Counted from the first letter of the stretch, positions 7,161 through 15,358 are shown. The stretch: DNA of 25,678 nucleotides from DATCKG01 sp036562385 (GCA_036562385.1 DATCKG010000072.1:1-25678), one strand, 5' to 3'. The notes: generated by a model from the letters alone, not told the origin. Numbers and translations: made by a program.

Positions 7161-8444
7161 TTATTGGAACTGGGGCAGCCACTGCCGGTGCGCCCGGATC
7201 AGGGCCTCCACCAACCGCTCCGCGACCGGGCGCCTCCCCACCAGGGGATTCTCCGTCATCGCTTCCACCGCCAGAGCACGGTCCCCTTCCAGGGCGGCTT
7301 GGACGTTCAGCAGTTCCGAAACCTGCACCTGCTGGATCAGCGGGGCCAGGTCCGCCCGGATAGGAGGCTGGGGGATGGGCTCCCATCCGCTGCCGTCCAC
7401 CCAGGCCGGAAACTGCGCCGCCGCCCAGGCGGGCAGATTCGGCACTGCGCCGCCGTTGCGCTGCTGGATCACAAACCGTGCCCGCCGTCCGGAGGCCATG
7501 GTGCCGATCACCTGAGCGGCCAGGTCGCCGTGGGACTGGTGGCCCCGATGAAGGGTGAGCACCGGCCGCTCCTGAGCAGCCACTTGCTCGTAATGCCGGT
7601 AAAGCTTGGGCACCCGGTCCATCAGGATCTCGGCGCGGCACCGGGTCGCCCGCTGCAGGTTCCGGAGGATCGCCTCTTGGTAATAGTAGTAGCGAAGATA
7701 TGGATCGGGGATCAGACCTGTTCGGCGGACAAGCCGCAAGGTCCCCGTGACCTCGGTCAGCGGCAGCAGGGCAGCCGCGGCCCCCAGCCATCGTCCCCAC
7801 CGCTGCAGCCGATGCACCACGTCCTCCCCGTCCAGCAGCACCCGCCCCACCCAGCCACCGTGGTTAATGCCGGCGTACTCCAGGGCGATGCGGTGGAAGT
7901 TCACCCGCAGCAGCCGGGCGATGGCCCACTGCAGCCCGGCGGGCATGTCGCAGAGGCCGATGAACCGGGCGTCGGGGAAGCGGCGGATCACCGCCTCCGT
8001 CACCATACCGGCCGGGTTGGCGTAGTTGATGATCCAGGCTTCGGGAGCCAGCCGCCGGGCCTCGGCGACGATCTCCAACATCACCGGGATGGTCCGCCAG
8101 GCAAAGGAAAAGCCGCCGGCTCCCAGCGTCTCCTGTCCGATCACCCCGTGCTCCAGGGGAATCCGTTCATCCAGCCGGCGGTGGGCCAGGCCCCCCACCC
8201 GGGGCTGCGTCAGGATGAAACGGGCACCCTCCAGGGCCTCGCTGCGGTCCCGGGTGGCCGTCACCTTGATCTCCGCCCGCGCCGCCTGCACCATCCGCCG
8301 GGCCAGCCGGGCGATGATCTGCAGGTGGGCCTCGTCCACGTCATGGAGCACCAGTTCCCAGCCAGCAAAGCATCGCTGCTCCAGGAGGCCGGTGATGATG
8401 TCCGGGGTATATGCGCTGCCTCCGCCGACGATCACCAGTTTCAT
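7161..8444 (-). CDS. Glycoside hydrolase family 4 (6-phospho-glycosidase)
   Basis: GH4 enzymes use NAD+ and a divalent metal to cleave phosphorylated glycosides by an oxidation-elimination route. The 427-residue protein starts with the dinucleotide fold (VIVGGGSAYTPD). It carries the NPAGMVTEA motif, the metal-binding cysteine in CDMP (Cys165) and the metal-binding histidine in GINHGGW (His195), then the PYLRYYYY segment. By family knowledge the residues after the cysteine track specificity: CDMP is typical of 6-phospho-alpha-glucosidases and CN(V/I)P of 6-phospho-beta-glucosidases such as ChbF. The neighbours (ChbG, NagE-type PTS) would instead predict a beta-chitobiose enzyme, so specificity is open. 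The ATG at 8444 has only a GGGGG-type site. It is probably the first gene of the sugar operon; I see no convincing promoter. Confidence 0.9.
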   Translation of the reverse strand: MKLVIVGGGSAYTPDIITGLLEQRCFAGWELVLHDVDEAHLQIIARLARRMVQAARAEIKVTATRDRSEALEGARFILTQPRVGGLAHRRLDERIPLEHGVIGQETLGAGGFSFAWRTIPVMLEIVAEARRLAPEAWIINYANPAGMVTEAVIRRFPDARFIGLCDMPAGLQWAIARLLRVNFHRIALEYAGINHGGWVGRVLLDGEDVVHRLQRWGRWLGAAAALLPLTEVTGTLRLVRRTGLIPDPYLRYYYYQEAILRNLQRATRCRAEILMDRVPKLYRHYEQVAAQERPVLTLHRGHQSHGDLAAQVIGTMASGRRARFVIQQRNGGAVPNLPAWAAAQFPAWVDGSGWEPIPQPPIRADLAPLIQQVQVSELLNVQAALEGDRALAVEAMTENPLVGRRPVAERLVEALIRAHRQWLPQFQ

Positions 8445-8551
8445 GCCAGAACCCCCGCTCCCGGATGTCGCCGCGCTTCCCGTCGTACTTCTCCCTTTTC
8501 CGCAGGTTCCCCTTTCATCTGAAGCACTTTGATTTCCTTTTGTGAAAAGCA

Positions 8552-8585
8552 AAGGCAGGGAAGGGAACATCCCCTCCCCTGCCTT
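8552..8585 (-). terminator. Intrinsic terminator of the Gln/Glu-rich lipoprotein gene
   Basis: On the minus strand, AAGGCAGGGGAGGGG (8585-8571) pairs with CCCTTCCCTGCCTT (to 8552) with one internal mismatch. TTGCTTTTC follows. It begins 6 nt after the lipoprotein stop codon and separates that gene from the GH4 operon. Confidence 0.75.
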
Positions 8586-8591
8586 CCTTGT

Positions 8592-8879
8592 TTACTCGTT
8601 GTTGCTTTGACTCGGATCCCGTTCCTGTTCCTGCTCCTGGTTCATCTTCTTTTCCTGATCCTGCTTCTTACCCTGTTCCTTGCCCTGTTCCTTGTCCTGC
8701 TCCTGATCTTGCTTGTGCTGCTGATCCTGTCCTTCCTCCTGCCCTTGCTGCTGTTCCTGCCGCTGGCTGCCCCGGTCCTGCTCCACGCCTCGGAACTGCG
8801 GACCCGTGCAGGCCGCGGCATGCAGCGCGAAGGCGCCGAACATCAGCGCAGCCGCCAGCCGCAGCACAAATCGCTTCAT
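8592..8879 (-). CDS. Small putative lipoprotein with Gln/Glu/Lys/Asp-rich repetitive tail
   Basis: A 95-residue protein starting MKRFVLRLAAALMFG. It has a positively charged N-terminus, a hydrophobic core and an AAAC sequence that can serve as a lipobox (Cys at about residue 24), so it is probably lipid-anchored outside the membrane. The rest is low-complexity sequence made of short QEQ, QDQ and KEQGK units and should be disordered and highly charged. The GGGAGG ribosome site is 13 nt before the ATG, which is long. A TTG codon immediately before the ATG would give better spacing. The gene is divergent from the germination operon and has its own terminator, which supports it being real. I do not recognise the family. 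A spore-envelope role is only suggested by position. Confidence 0.6.
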   Translation of the reverse strand: MKRFVLRLAAALMFGAFALHAAACTGPQFRGVEQDRGSQRQEQQQGQEEGQDQQHKQDQEQDKEQGKEQGKKQDQEKKMNQEQEQERDPSQSNNE

Positions 8880-9030
8880 CAAATGGACCAGGCCTCCCCT
8901 CTGCATGTCCGTTCCCACACAGGGTAGGATTCCCTGGTCGCTCCGGCCCATACCCACTGGCTGCGGAGGCCGGTATAGCCTCCCACCGGTGCGGGAACGT
9001 TACCAGTGCACAACGGAGGGGGGAAACCCG

Positions 9031-10809
9031 GTGCAGTTCTGGCAGTGGCTCAAGCGGTCGTTGGATCCTTCGGCCACCTTTCAGAATCAGGCCTTCAGCC
9101 TGGGCGACAGGGGCTCCAAGCCGGCCGCTGAGGAGCGGGGCTCGGCCTGGCTCAAGGATGCCGAGATGCGGACGGAGCGCGTCCTGACCCACATCGACAG
9201 CATCCTGCAGGCTGCCTCCCAGGGAACGGAAGCCCTGGCCCAGGCCGGGGATATCACCCCGGACCTGAGCGTCAACCGCCGGCGCCTGGAAGCGATGTTC
9301 CGACTACCGGTCAACAAGGATCTGATCCTTCGGGAAGTGGAGATCGCAACGCAGCCGCCCACCCGGGCGGTGGTCTGCTTCATGGAGGGGCTTGTCGACC
9401 GGAACGTCATCAACCGGGACATTCTGCAGCCCCTCATGCTCCTGACCCATCTGGCCGAGGAAGGGGAACACGGTCCGACCCGCTTCTCCCTGCGGCTGGT
9501 GGTGGACCGCCTCCTGCCGGGACACCAGGTGTCCGAGAAGCAGACTCTGAAAGAGGTGGCGGACAGCATCCTCTCCGGGGACACGGTCCTGCTTTTCGAT
9601 GGCGAGCGGACCGCGATTGCCGTGGAAACAAAACAGCCGCCCGTACGGTCTGTCACCGAACCCAAGGTGGAACAGACCATCCAGGGTCCCCACGACTCCT
9701 TCGTGGAGGCCTTCCGGATGAACGTCGCCATGGTCCGCCGGCGGCTCAAGGATCCCCGGGTGGTGACGGAAATCCTTACCGTGGGGCAGGTCAGTTCCAC
9801 CTACGTGGCCGTGATGTACATCGACGGCGTCGTTAACCCCAAGCTGGTGGCAGAGGTAAAGCGCCGCATCCAGGGCATCCGGGTGGATACCGTCACCGAC
9901 GTCGGGGTCCTGGCCCAGTACGTGGAAGATGCTCCCTCCTCTTTGATGCCCACTTCCCTCACCACAGAGCGCCCTGACCGCACCGCCGCCTACCTGGCTG
10001 AGGGCCATGTGGCCGTCTTCGTGGACAACAGCCCCCACGCGCTGATCTTTCCCGTCACCTTCTGGTCGCTGTTTCAGACTGCGGAAGACTACTACCTCCG
10101 GTACCCCTTCGGCAGCTTTCTCCGCTATACCCGTCTGGCTTCCGTCCTTACCTCCTTGACCGTCCCGGCCCTGTACATCGCGCTGGTCAATTATCACCGC
10201 GAAATGATCCCCACCGAACTGATGCTCTTTCTCGCAGCAGCCCGGGAAACGGTTCCCATGCCCTCCCTGGTGGAGCTCCTGTTGATGGAAATCAGCTTTG
10301 AGCTGATTCGGGAAGCAGCCACCCGGATCCCCAATATCATCGGCCCCACCATCGGACTGGTGGCCTCCCTCATCCTGGGGCAGGCCGCGGTGGAGGCCCG
10401 CATCGTCAGCCCGCTGCTGATCCTGGTGGTGGCCATCACCGGGCTGGCCTCCTTCGCCCTGCCCAACGTACTGGCCAGCTTCGCGATCCGCCTGTTGCGC
10501 TTCGCCCTGCTGATTGCGGCTGCCGTGCTGGGATTCTACGGGCTGGCTGCCGGCATGCTGCTGCTGGTGGTTTACCTGTCCGGCATGCGCAGCGTGGGCG
10601 TGCCGTATCTGGCCCCGGTGGCGCCCCGGATGGAAGGCTCCCAAGACACCATGATGCAGCCGCCGGCCTACACCATGGAGTTCCGTCCGCGGCACGTGCG
10701 CCCCGTGGACGAGCGGCGGCAAGCTGACATCACCCGCCCGTGGGACCCCATGAACCGGGCCGGAACCGAACGGAACCACGACAGCCCGCAGGAGGGAGGG
10801 TCGCCATGA
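9031..10809 (+). CDS. gerAA: Spore germination receptor subunit A (GerA family)
   Basis: A subunit of a nutrient germinant receptor of the spore inner membrane. The 592-residue protein has the typical two-part layout. The large soluble N-terminal domain includes the conserved MEGLVD and DGVVNP segments. The C-terminal half has TM helices starting near residue 370 and contains the TRIPNIIGPTIG(L) motif with VVAITGLASFALPN. The GTG at 9031 is chosen because GGAGGGGG lies about 9 nt before it, although the frame is open further upstream. Its last bases overlap the ATG of the next gene (ATGA), so A and B subunits are translationally coupled. Such operons are normally made in the forespore; I could not identify a convincing sigma-G promoter. 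Confidence 0.95.
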   Translation: MQFWQWLKRSLDPSATFQNQAFSLGDRGSKPAAEERGSAWLKDAEMRTERVLTHIDSILQAASQGTEALAQAGDITPDLSVNRRRLEAMFRLPVNKDLILREVEIATQPPTRAVVCFMEGLVDRNVINRDILQPLMLLTHLAEEGEHGPTRFSLRLVVDRLLPGHQVSEKQTLKEVADSILSGDTVLLFDGERTAIAVETKQPPVRSVTEPKVEQTIQGPHDSFVEAFRMNVAMVRRRLKDPRVVTEILTVGQVSSTYVAVMYIDGVVNPKLVAEVKRRIQGIRVDTVTDVGVLAQYVEDAPSSLMPTSLTTERPDRTAAYLAEGHVAVFVDNSPHALIFPVTFWSLFQTAEDYYLRYPFGSFLRYTRLASVLTSLTVPALYIALVNYHREMIPTELMLFLAAARETVPMPSLVELLLMEISFELIREAATRIPNIIGPTIGLVASLILGQAAVEARIVSPLLILVVAITGLASFALPNVLASFAIRLLRFALLIAAAVLGFYGLAAGMLLLVVYLSGMRSVGVPYLAPVAPRMEGSQDTMMQPPAYTMEFRPRHVRPVDERRQADITRPWDPMNRAGTERNHDSPQEGGSP

Positions 10810-11906
10810 CCACCCGGGGAGGACACATCGGCGCGCTGGAGGGAGTCATTCTGCTGTTCGCCTCCCTCGCCGCCAAGCTGTTTCTCCAGTACCCGGCCTT
10901 TCTGATCGACGTGGGCGGACCGGCCGCCTGGCAGGTGGCCCTGGTGATGACGGCTTCCGCCCTGCTGATCTTCCTGCCCGCGGCCGCTTTGGCCCGACGT
11001 TTCCCCGGCCTGGGTCTCGGGGAGATCGGCCAGGAGGTGACCGGACCGGCGCTGGGGACCCTGCTCACCCTGGCCGTCTCTGCCTGGCTCCTGGCCGCGG
11101 TCTGCATTACCATCCGCAAGGTCACCGAAAATTTCATCGTCGCCATGCTACCGGCCACGCCCCCCAGCATGCTGATCATCGTGATGCTGATTTGTGTCGC
11201 GTATGCCTCCTACCGGGGCTTTGAGGCCCTGGCCCGGGCGGCCCAGATCCTGTTTCCGATCGTCGTCACGGGACTGCTGGTGATGCTGATCTTTAACCTC
11301 CCCCGGGCCGAACCCGGCCGCCTCTTCCCCTTCTGGGGGTACGGCCTCCAGCAGACCGCGCTGGCCGGGGTCGTGTATACGGGCATGACAGCCGAAGCCG
11401 TCGCCCTGCTGGTCCTGGGCGCCTCCTTCCGGACCCCGGATGCCCTTCGGAGCAGCGGGCTGATCGGCGTTGCGCTGTTCGGCGTGACCAGTGCGGTCGT
11501 GACCGCCATGCTGGCGATGATCTTCGGCCCCCCGGATGCAGCCCAGCAGCCCTTTCCGATGTTCACCCTGGCCAGGCTGGTCTACCTCGGGCGGTTTCTG
11601 CAGCGGACTGAGTCCCTGATCGTCATGTTCTGGTTCTTCGCGGCGGCAGTACGAATCGCCATGCTGTTCCACGCCGCCGCCGTCGGTATCGCCGACAGCC
11701 TGGGTCTGCCTGCCTACCGCCCCCTGATCTTTCCCCTGGCCGTGCTGGTCTTCAGCCTCTCGCTGCTCCCGGAGGACTTCCTGGTGGTTCTCCGGCTGGA
11801 GCGGGACTGGATCCGGACAACGGGCAACCTGGTCCTGCTCATCCCCTTGTTGCTGCTGATGATTGCAGTGGTGCGCCGCAAGGGAGGGACCGTCGGTGCG
11901 CCGTAA
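10806..11906 (+). CDS. gerAB: Spore germination receptor subunit B (GerAB/endospore germination permease family)
   Basis: B subunit of the germinant receptor, a member of the amino acid/polyamine transporter superfamily thought to bind the germinant. The 366-residue, very hydrophobic protein has about ten predicted TM helices, from LEGVILLFASLAAKLFLQYP near the N-terminus to LVLLIPLLLLMIAVVRRK at the end. The ATG at 10806 overlaps the gerAA stop by four bases and has GGAGGGAGGG just upstream. Its 3' end overlaps gerAC by 11 bases. Length and position between A and C subunits are standard. Confidence 0.95.
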   Translation: MTTRGGHIGALEGVILLFASLAAKLFLQYPAFLIDVGGPAAWQVALVMTASALLIFLPAAALARRFPGLGLGEIGQEVTGPALGTLLTLAVSAWLLAAVCITIRKVTENFIVAMLPATPPSMLIIVMLICVAYASYRGFEALARAAQILFPIVVTGLLVMLIFNLPRAEPGRLFPFWGYGLQQTALAGVVYTGMTAEAVALLVLGASFRTPDALRSSGLIGVALFGVTSAVVTAMLAMIFGPPDAAQQPFPMFTLARLVYLGRFLQRTESLIVMFWFFAAAVRIAMLFHAAAVGIADSLGLPAYRPLIFPLAVLVFSLSLLPEDFLVVLRLERDWIRTTGNLVLLIPLLLLMIAVVRRKGGTVGAP

Positions 11907-13152
11907 GACCTTGGCCACACTGCTGATGTTGCTGCTCCTGCCGATGACGCTCACGGGCTGCTGGGACCGCTTTGAGCTGGAGGAGCTGGCCTTTGTGCTG
12001 CTGCTGGGAATCGATAAGGGACAACAGGATGCGTTCGCCGTCACCGCAATGATCGCCATTCCCAACCGGATGGCGGGCAGCAGCGAGCGCGGCGGTGGTG
12101 GCGGCGGTTCGAAGGAACGGCCATACCTCATTACTACCGTCGAAGGACCTACAGTGGCCGCGGCCGTCGAAATGTTGGGCGGCTACATCGACCGCCGGAT
12201 CTCCGTCGACCACGCGACGGCAGTGTTCATGGGGGAAGAGCTGGCCCGGGAGGGAGTCATGCAGGCGATGGATGCCCTGATCCGGCACCGGGGGTTTCGC
12301 CGCACCAACCTGTTCGTGGTGGTCAAAGGCACCGCGAAGGAGTTTCTCAACAAAGCCACTTCCGACCTGGAGCAGAATCCGCAGCGCCACCTGGAAAAAA
12401 TTGCTGCCAATTATCGCCAGTACGGGCTGCTGCCGGCCCACGGGCAGATCCATCACTTCGTAACCCACGCCAGCACCCACTACCTCAGTCCCGTGACCTA
12501 CTACGCGGCGCTGAAGACAGAAGACTCCCCATCCGTCCGGACCAGAACCGATGGCACCGACAACACCAATACGGTGTCGGGAAGCCTCCCGCGGGAGGGC
12601 GGACCGAATCTGGAGTTTGTGGGCGCTGCGGTCTTCCGGGGTGACAAGATGGTAGGGGTCCTTACCGGCGAGGAGAACCGCCTGCTGCTGATGGTCCAGG
12701 GGCGGTTCGCCCGCGGCATTCTCACCATCCCGGATCCCAACGATCCCCAGCACCACATCACCCTGGATGTGCGCCGGGGCCGCCCCGTCCGGATCAGCGC
12801 CGACCTCAGCGGATCCCACCCCCGCATCACCGGGCGGATCGCCCTGGAGGCCCAACTGTTCGAGACGTCGTCAGGCATCGATTACACCGAGCCGGAACTG
12901 CAGGAACAGTTGGAAGAGGCTTTTGAGAAGTATCTGGAACGGCGCCTGCGGGAGCTCATCCGCAAGACCCAGGATTGGGGAACCGACATCTTTGGCTTTG
13001 GGTACTACGTGGCCCGCCGCATCGCCACCGTGCCGGAGTGGCTGGCGTACGAGTGGCCGGAGCGATATCCGGACGCAGAAGTGGACATCGCCGTGGAGAT
13101 GACGCTGCGCCGCTTCGGGACCCAGATCAGCCCGCCCTTCAGCACGGAATAA
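11896..13152 (+). CDS. gerAC: Spore germination receptor subunit C, lipoprotein (Ger(x)C family)
   Basis: C subunit of the germinant receptor, a diacylglycerol-anchored lipoprotein on the outer face of the spore inner membrane. The 418-residue product has a signal peptide ending in a clear lipobox (LTGC, Cys22) followed by the family-typical WDRFELEELAFVLLLGID. A Ger(x)C domain covers the rest, including GGYIDRRISVDHATAVFMGEELAREG and the C-terminal three-domain region. The GTG at 11896 is chosen: AGGGAGGG lies 8-9 nt upstream, and the extra upstream residues would precede the signal peptide. A Gly/Ser-rich stretch around residues 60-73 is a likely flexible loop. Confidence 0.95.
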   Translation: MRRKTLATLLMLLLLPMTLTGCWDRFELEELAFVLLLGIDKGQQDAFAVTAMIAIPNRMAGSSERGGGGGGSKERPYLITTVEGPTVAAAVEMLGGYIDRRISVDHATAVFMGEELAREGVMQAMDALIRHRGFRRTNLFVVVKGTAKEFLNKATSDLEQNPQRHLEKIAANYRQYGLLPAHGQIHHFVTHASTHYLSPVTYYAALKTEDSPSVRTRTDGTDNTNTVSGSLPREGGPNLEFVGAAVFRGDKMVGVLTGEENRLLLMVQGRFARGILTIPDPNDPQHHITLDVRRGRPVRISADLSGSHPRITGRIALEAQLFETSSGIDYTEPELQEQLEEAFEKYLERRLRELIRKTQDWGTDIFGFGYYVARRIATVPEWLAYEWPERYPDAEVDIAVEMTLRRFGTQISPPFSTE

Positions 13153-13163
13153 GGAGGGAGAGC

Positions 13164-13340
13164 ATGGTGATTTTCACAGCGGTGGCCAGCCTGGGGATTC
13201 CGATGCTGGCCGCCCTCTACACCTTCAACTACGGGCGGTGGGCCTGGCGCCAGGGTCTTCGCCGGGGAGCCATCGGCCTCTACCTCCTGGCGGCTGCCTC
13301 CGCACTCGTACCGGCCTGGGTGTATCTCACCGCCCGGTAG
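13164..13340 (+). CDS. 58-aa two-helix membrane protein at the end of the ger operon (possible germinant-receptor D subunit)
   Basis: Small ORF starting MVIFTAVASLGIPML with an excellent AAGGAGGGAG ribosome site and only an 11-nt gap from gerAC, so it is clearly part of the operon. The product has two hydrophobic segments (about residues 2-20 and 35-55) joined by a short basic loop (YGRWAWRQGLRRG). From established knowledge, several Bacillus germinant-receptor operons carry a fourth gene for a small protein with two TM helices, called the D subunit, which modulates receptor function. Size, topology and position all fit. Assignment is by analogy because I cannot check sequence homology. Confidence 0.75.
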   Translation: MVIFTAVASLGIPMLAALYTFNYGRWAWRQGLRRGAIGLYLLAAASALVPAWVYLTAR

Positions 13341-13411
13341 CCCCCCAAAACAATCGGGCTCCGGCCCTAGTTTCGACTCATAGACTCTGGCTGCGTTTTG
13401 TAAAATTTCTG

Positions 13412-13440
13412 TTGACGCGGTGGTTCGTTCCATCTATTCT
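13412..13440 (+). promoter_or_regulatory. Sigma-A-type promoter of the 64-aa cationic membrane protein
   Basis: TTGACG (13412-13417), a 17-bp spacer and TATTCT (13435-13440) match the consensus well. The predicted start near 13447 gives a leader of about 25 nt containing the GGTGGGGGTGGG ribosome site before the ATG at 13472. Confidence 0.7.
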
Positions 13441-13471
13441 GGTTCTATACAGACAGGTGGGGGTGGGCTGT

Positions 13472-13666
13472 ATGTCGCTGGCCAAGGTGATTCCGATTCA
13501 CGAACGGCGCGGCCGGCGAGTGGGGCGCAGACGGCGGCAACCGGGGCGGCGGCGTTTCTCTGCCTCCCGGTGGTTTCGGAGCTCGGAGCGGTTCTACTGG
13601 CTGCTGGCGGGTCTGGTGGGGGGACTGACCGCCGGCACGCTGATCTCCCTGCTCGTGTTCCGGTAG
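13472..13666 (+). CDS. Small cationic single-pass membrane protein, unknown function
   Basis: A 64-residue protein starting MSLAKVIPIHERRG. The first ~40 residues are strongly basic, with several Arg runs, and should face the cytoplasm or bind nucleic acid or phospholipid. One TM helix follows near the C-terminus (about residues 43-62, WLLAGLVGGLTAGTLISLLV) and the protein ends in FR. It has its own promoter 30 nt upstream and a downstream hairpin at 13691-13718, so it looks like a monocistronic gene. I do not recognise the family. Its place after the germination operon may or may not be meaningful. Confidence 0.65.
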   Translation: MSLAKVIPIHERRGRRVGRRRRQPGRRRFSASRWFRSSERFYWLLAGLVGGLTAGTLISLLVFR

Positions 13667-13690
13667 GAATCGACACGGACACGAAAAGGC

Positions 13691-13718
13691 GGGACCCGGC
13701 CCTCTGGCGGCCGGGCCC
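13691..13718. terminator. Bidirectional terminator between the cationic membrane protein and the acyl-CoA ligase
   Basis: GGGACCCGGCC (13691-13701) pairs with GGCCGGGCCC (13709-13718) with one bulged A. The minus-strand transcript of the acyl-CoA ligase continues into CCTTTTCG, giving a T run. The plus-strand side has only a short T run. Confidence 0.75.
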
Positions 13719-13729
13719 TTATGTGTTGG

Positions 13730-15358
13730 CTATCCCGCCGACTGCTTCCGACGCTCCTCCTCGGCCAGCACCCGCCGCAGCACCTTGCCCACCGCGCTCT
13801 TGGGCAGTTGCTCCCGGAATTCGAAGAGGCGGGGCACCTTGAACGGCGCCAGGTGTCTGCGGCAGTGGCGGTCCAATTCCTCCGGGGTGACGCTGTGGCC
13901 AGGCTTCAGCGCCAGGAACGCCTTTACCGTCTCGCCGCGGTAGGGATCTGCCACGCCCACCACGGCCGCTTCCCTCACCGCCGGGTGCAGGTACAGGACC
14001 TCCTCCACCTCCCGGGGGTAGATGTTGTAGCCCCCGGCCACGATCATGTCCTTTTTCCGGTCCGTGACATAAACGTATCCATCCTCGTCCCGGCGGCAGA
14101 TGTCGCCAGTGTAGAGCCACACCTGGCCATCAAACTCCCGCAGGGCCCCCCGGGTCTCCTCCTCCATCCCCCAGTAGCCCGCCATCACCTGCGGACCCCG
14201 GACGATCAGTTCGCCATCCTCCCCCGGCGGCAGTTCCCGGGTGCCGGTCTCCACGTCGACGATCTTATAGTCGGTATCGGACACGGGCAGGCCGATGGAG
14301 CCGGGTTTACGCAGGCCATTCACCGGATTGATGTGCGTCACCGGCGACGCCTCGGACAGGCCGTACCCTTCGGTAATGGTGGCGCCGAACCGCTCCTCAA
14401 ACTGCCGCATGATCTCCAGGGGCATGGGGGCGCCGCCGCTGTTGCACAGTTCGATGGCCGAGACGCCGTACTCGTCCGCCCGGGGATAGGAGAGGACGGC
14501 CGCATACATGGTGGGCACGCCGGGGAACGACGTGGGCCGGGTCTCCCGGATGGTAGCCATCAGTTCGTCGATGTCCAGCCGGGGCACCAAGATCAACTGG
14601 GCGCCCGTCACGATCCCGTGGTTCATGCAGCAGGTCATCCCGTAGCAGTGGAACAGGGGCAGCAGCGTCAGGACCCGGTGCTCCCCCGGGGGCCTTTGCC
14701 TGGTGCGGAACCATTCATGGGTCTGCAGGGCGTTGGCCACCAGGTTGGCGTGGGTCAGCATGGCGCCCTTGGCCACACCGGTGGTGCCGCCGGTGTACTG
14801 CAGCACCGCCACCGCGTCGGGCCGCACCGGCACCGCCGGGTCCGCGTCGGAAGCTTTTTGGAGCGTCTCCTCAAAGGAGATCGCCCCGGGCCCCATCTCC
14901 GCTGCGCCCGTCATCCGGGCCACCAGGACCGTCTGCAGCCCGGTGTTAGGCGCCACGGCCGCCACCTTGGGATAGAGGTGATCCGCCACCACCATCACCC
15001 GGGCGCCGCAGTCCACCAGCTGGTGTTCGATCTCCCGTTCCACGTACAGGGGATTGACCTGGGCCACGATGCCGCCGGCCTTCAGAATCCCGTAATAGGC
15101 AATCACGTACTGGGGCGCGTTGGGCATCATCAGGGCGACCCGGTCGCCTTCCCGAACCCCCAGTCCCCGCAGGGCGTTGGCGCATCGATAGACCGCCCGG
15201 AGCAGTTCCCCGTATGTCATGGTAAGCCCCCGAAACCAAAGAGCAGGCGCGTTGGGATAAGCGGCCGCCGTCCTCTCCAACAGCCCGAACAACGGAATGC
15301 GCGGATATTCCAGATGCCGCCGCACGCCCGGCGGATCATGACGGTCCCACTCGCCCAC
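13730..15358 (-). CDS. fadD: Long-chain fatty acyl-CoA synthetase (AMP-dependent ligase)
   Basis: ANL-superfamily enzyme that activates a fatty acid with ATP and CoA. The 542-residue protein shows the core motifs in order: YTGGTTGVAKGAMLTH (ATP-binding loop), YGLSEASPVTHI, YTGDICRRDEDGYVYVTDRKKDMI (with the Asp/Arg ATP contacts), GGYNIYPREVEE and the C-terminal KSAVGKVLRR with the catalytic lysine. The GTG at 15358 is chosen because GGGAGGGG sits 8 nt before it and the sequence from there (VGEWDRHDPPG) aligns with typical starts. It stands alone, with no other beta-oxidation gene in the window. An inverted repeat about 90-100 bp upstream may be an operator. The chain-length specificity is not determined by what I can see. 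Confidence 0.9.
   Translation of the reverse strand: MGEWDRHDPPGVRRHLEYPRIPLFGLLERTAAAYPNAPALWFRGLTMTYGELLRAVYRCANALRGLGVREGDRVALMMPNAPQYVIAYYGILKAGGIVAQVNPLYVEREIEHQLVDCGARVMVVADHLYPKVAAVAPNTGLQTVLVARMTGAAEMGPGAISFEETLQKASDADPAVPVRPDAVAVLQYTGGTTGVAKGAMLTHANLVANALQTHEWFRTRQRPPGEHRVLTLLPLFHCYGMTCCMNHGIVTGAQLILVPRLDIDELMATIRETRPTSFPGVPTMYAAVLSYPRADEYGVSAIELCNSGGAPMPLEIMRQFEERFGATITEGYGLSEASPVTHINPVNGLRKPGSIGLPVSDTDYKIVDVETGTRELPPGEDGELIVRGPQVMAGYWGMEEETRGALREFDGQVWLYTGDICRRDEDGYVYVTDRKKDMIVAGGYNIYPREVEEVLYLHPAVREAAVVGVADPYRGETVKAFLALKPGHSVTPEELDRHCRRHLAPFKVPRLFEFREQLPKSAVGKVLRRVLAEEERRKQSAG

Noticed and set aside
8445..8551. Promoter for the GH4-chbG-PTS operon
   Set aside because: No convincing -35/-10 pair with 16-18 bp spacing was found; the region is only purine-rich on the minus strand.
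8529..8927. Plus-strand frame encoding a Leu/Phe/Val-rich, apparently hydrophobic protein opposite the Gln-rich lipoprotein
   Set aside because: The hydrophobic pattern is the antisense reading of Gln/Glu/Lys codons. There is no ribosome site, and the minus-strand gene has start, lipobox and terminator.
8880..9030. Forespore (sigma-G) promoter for the ger operon
   Set aside because: Short matches exist (GCATG, CATACC) but not at the right spacing, so I do not call it.
9304..10779. 491-codon minus-strand frame opposite gerAA
   Set aside because: His/Gln/Gly-rich antisense shadow of a well-supported gene.
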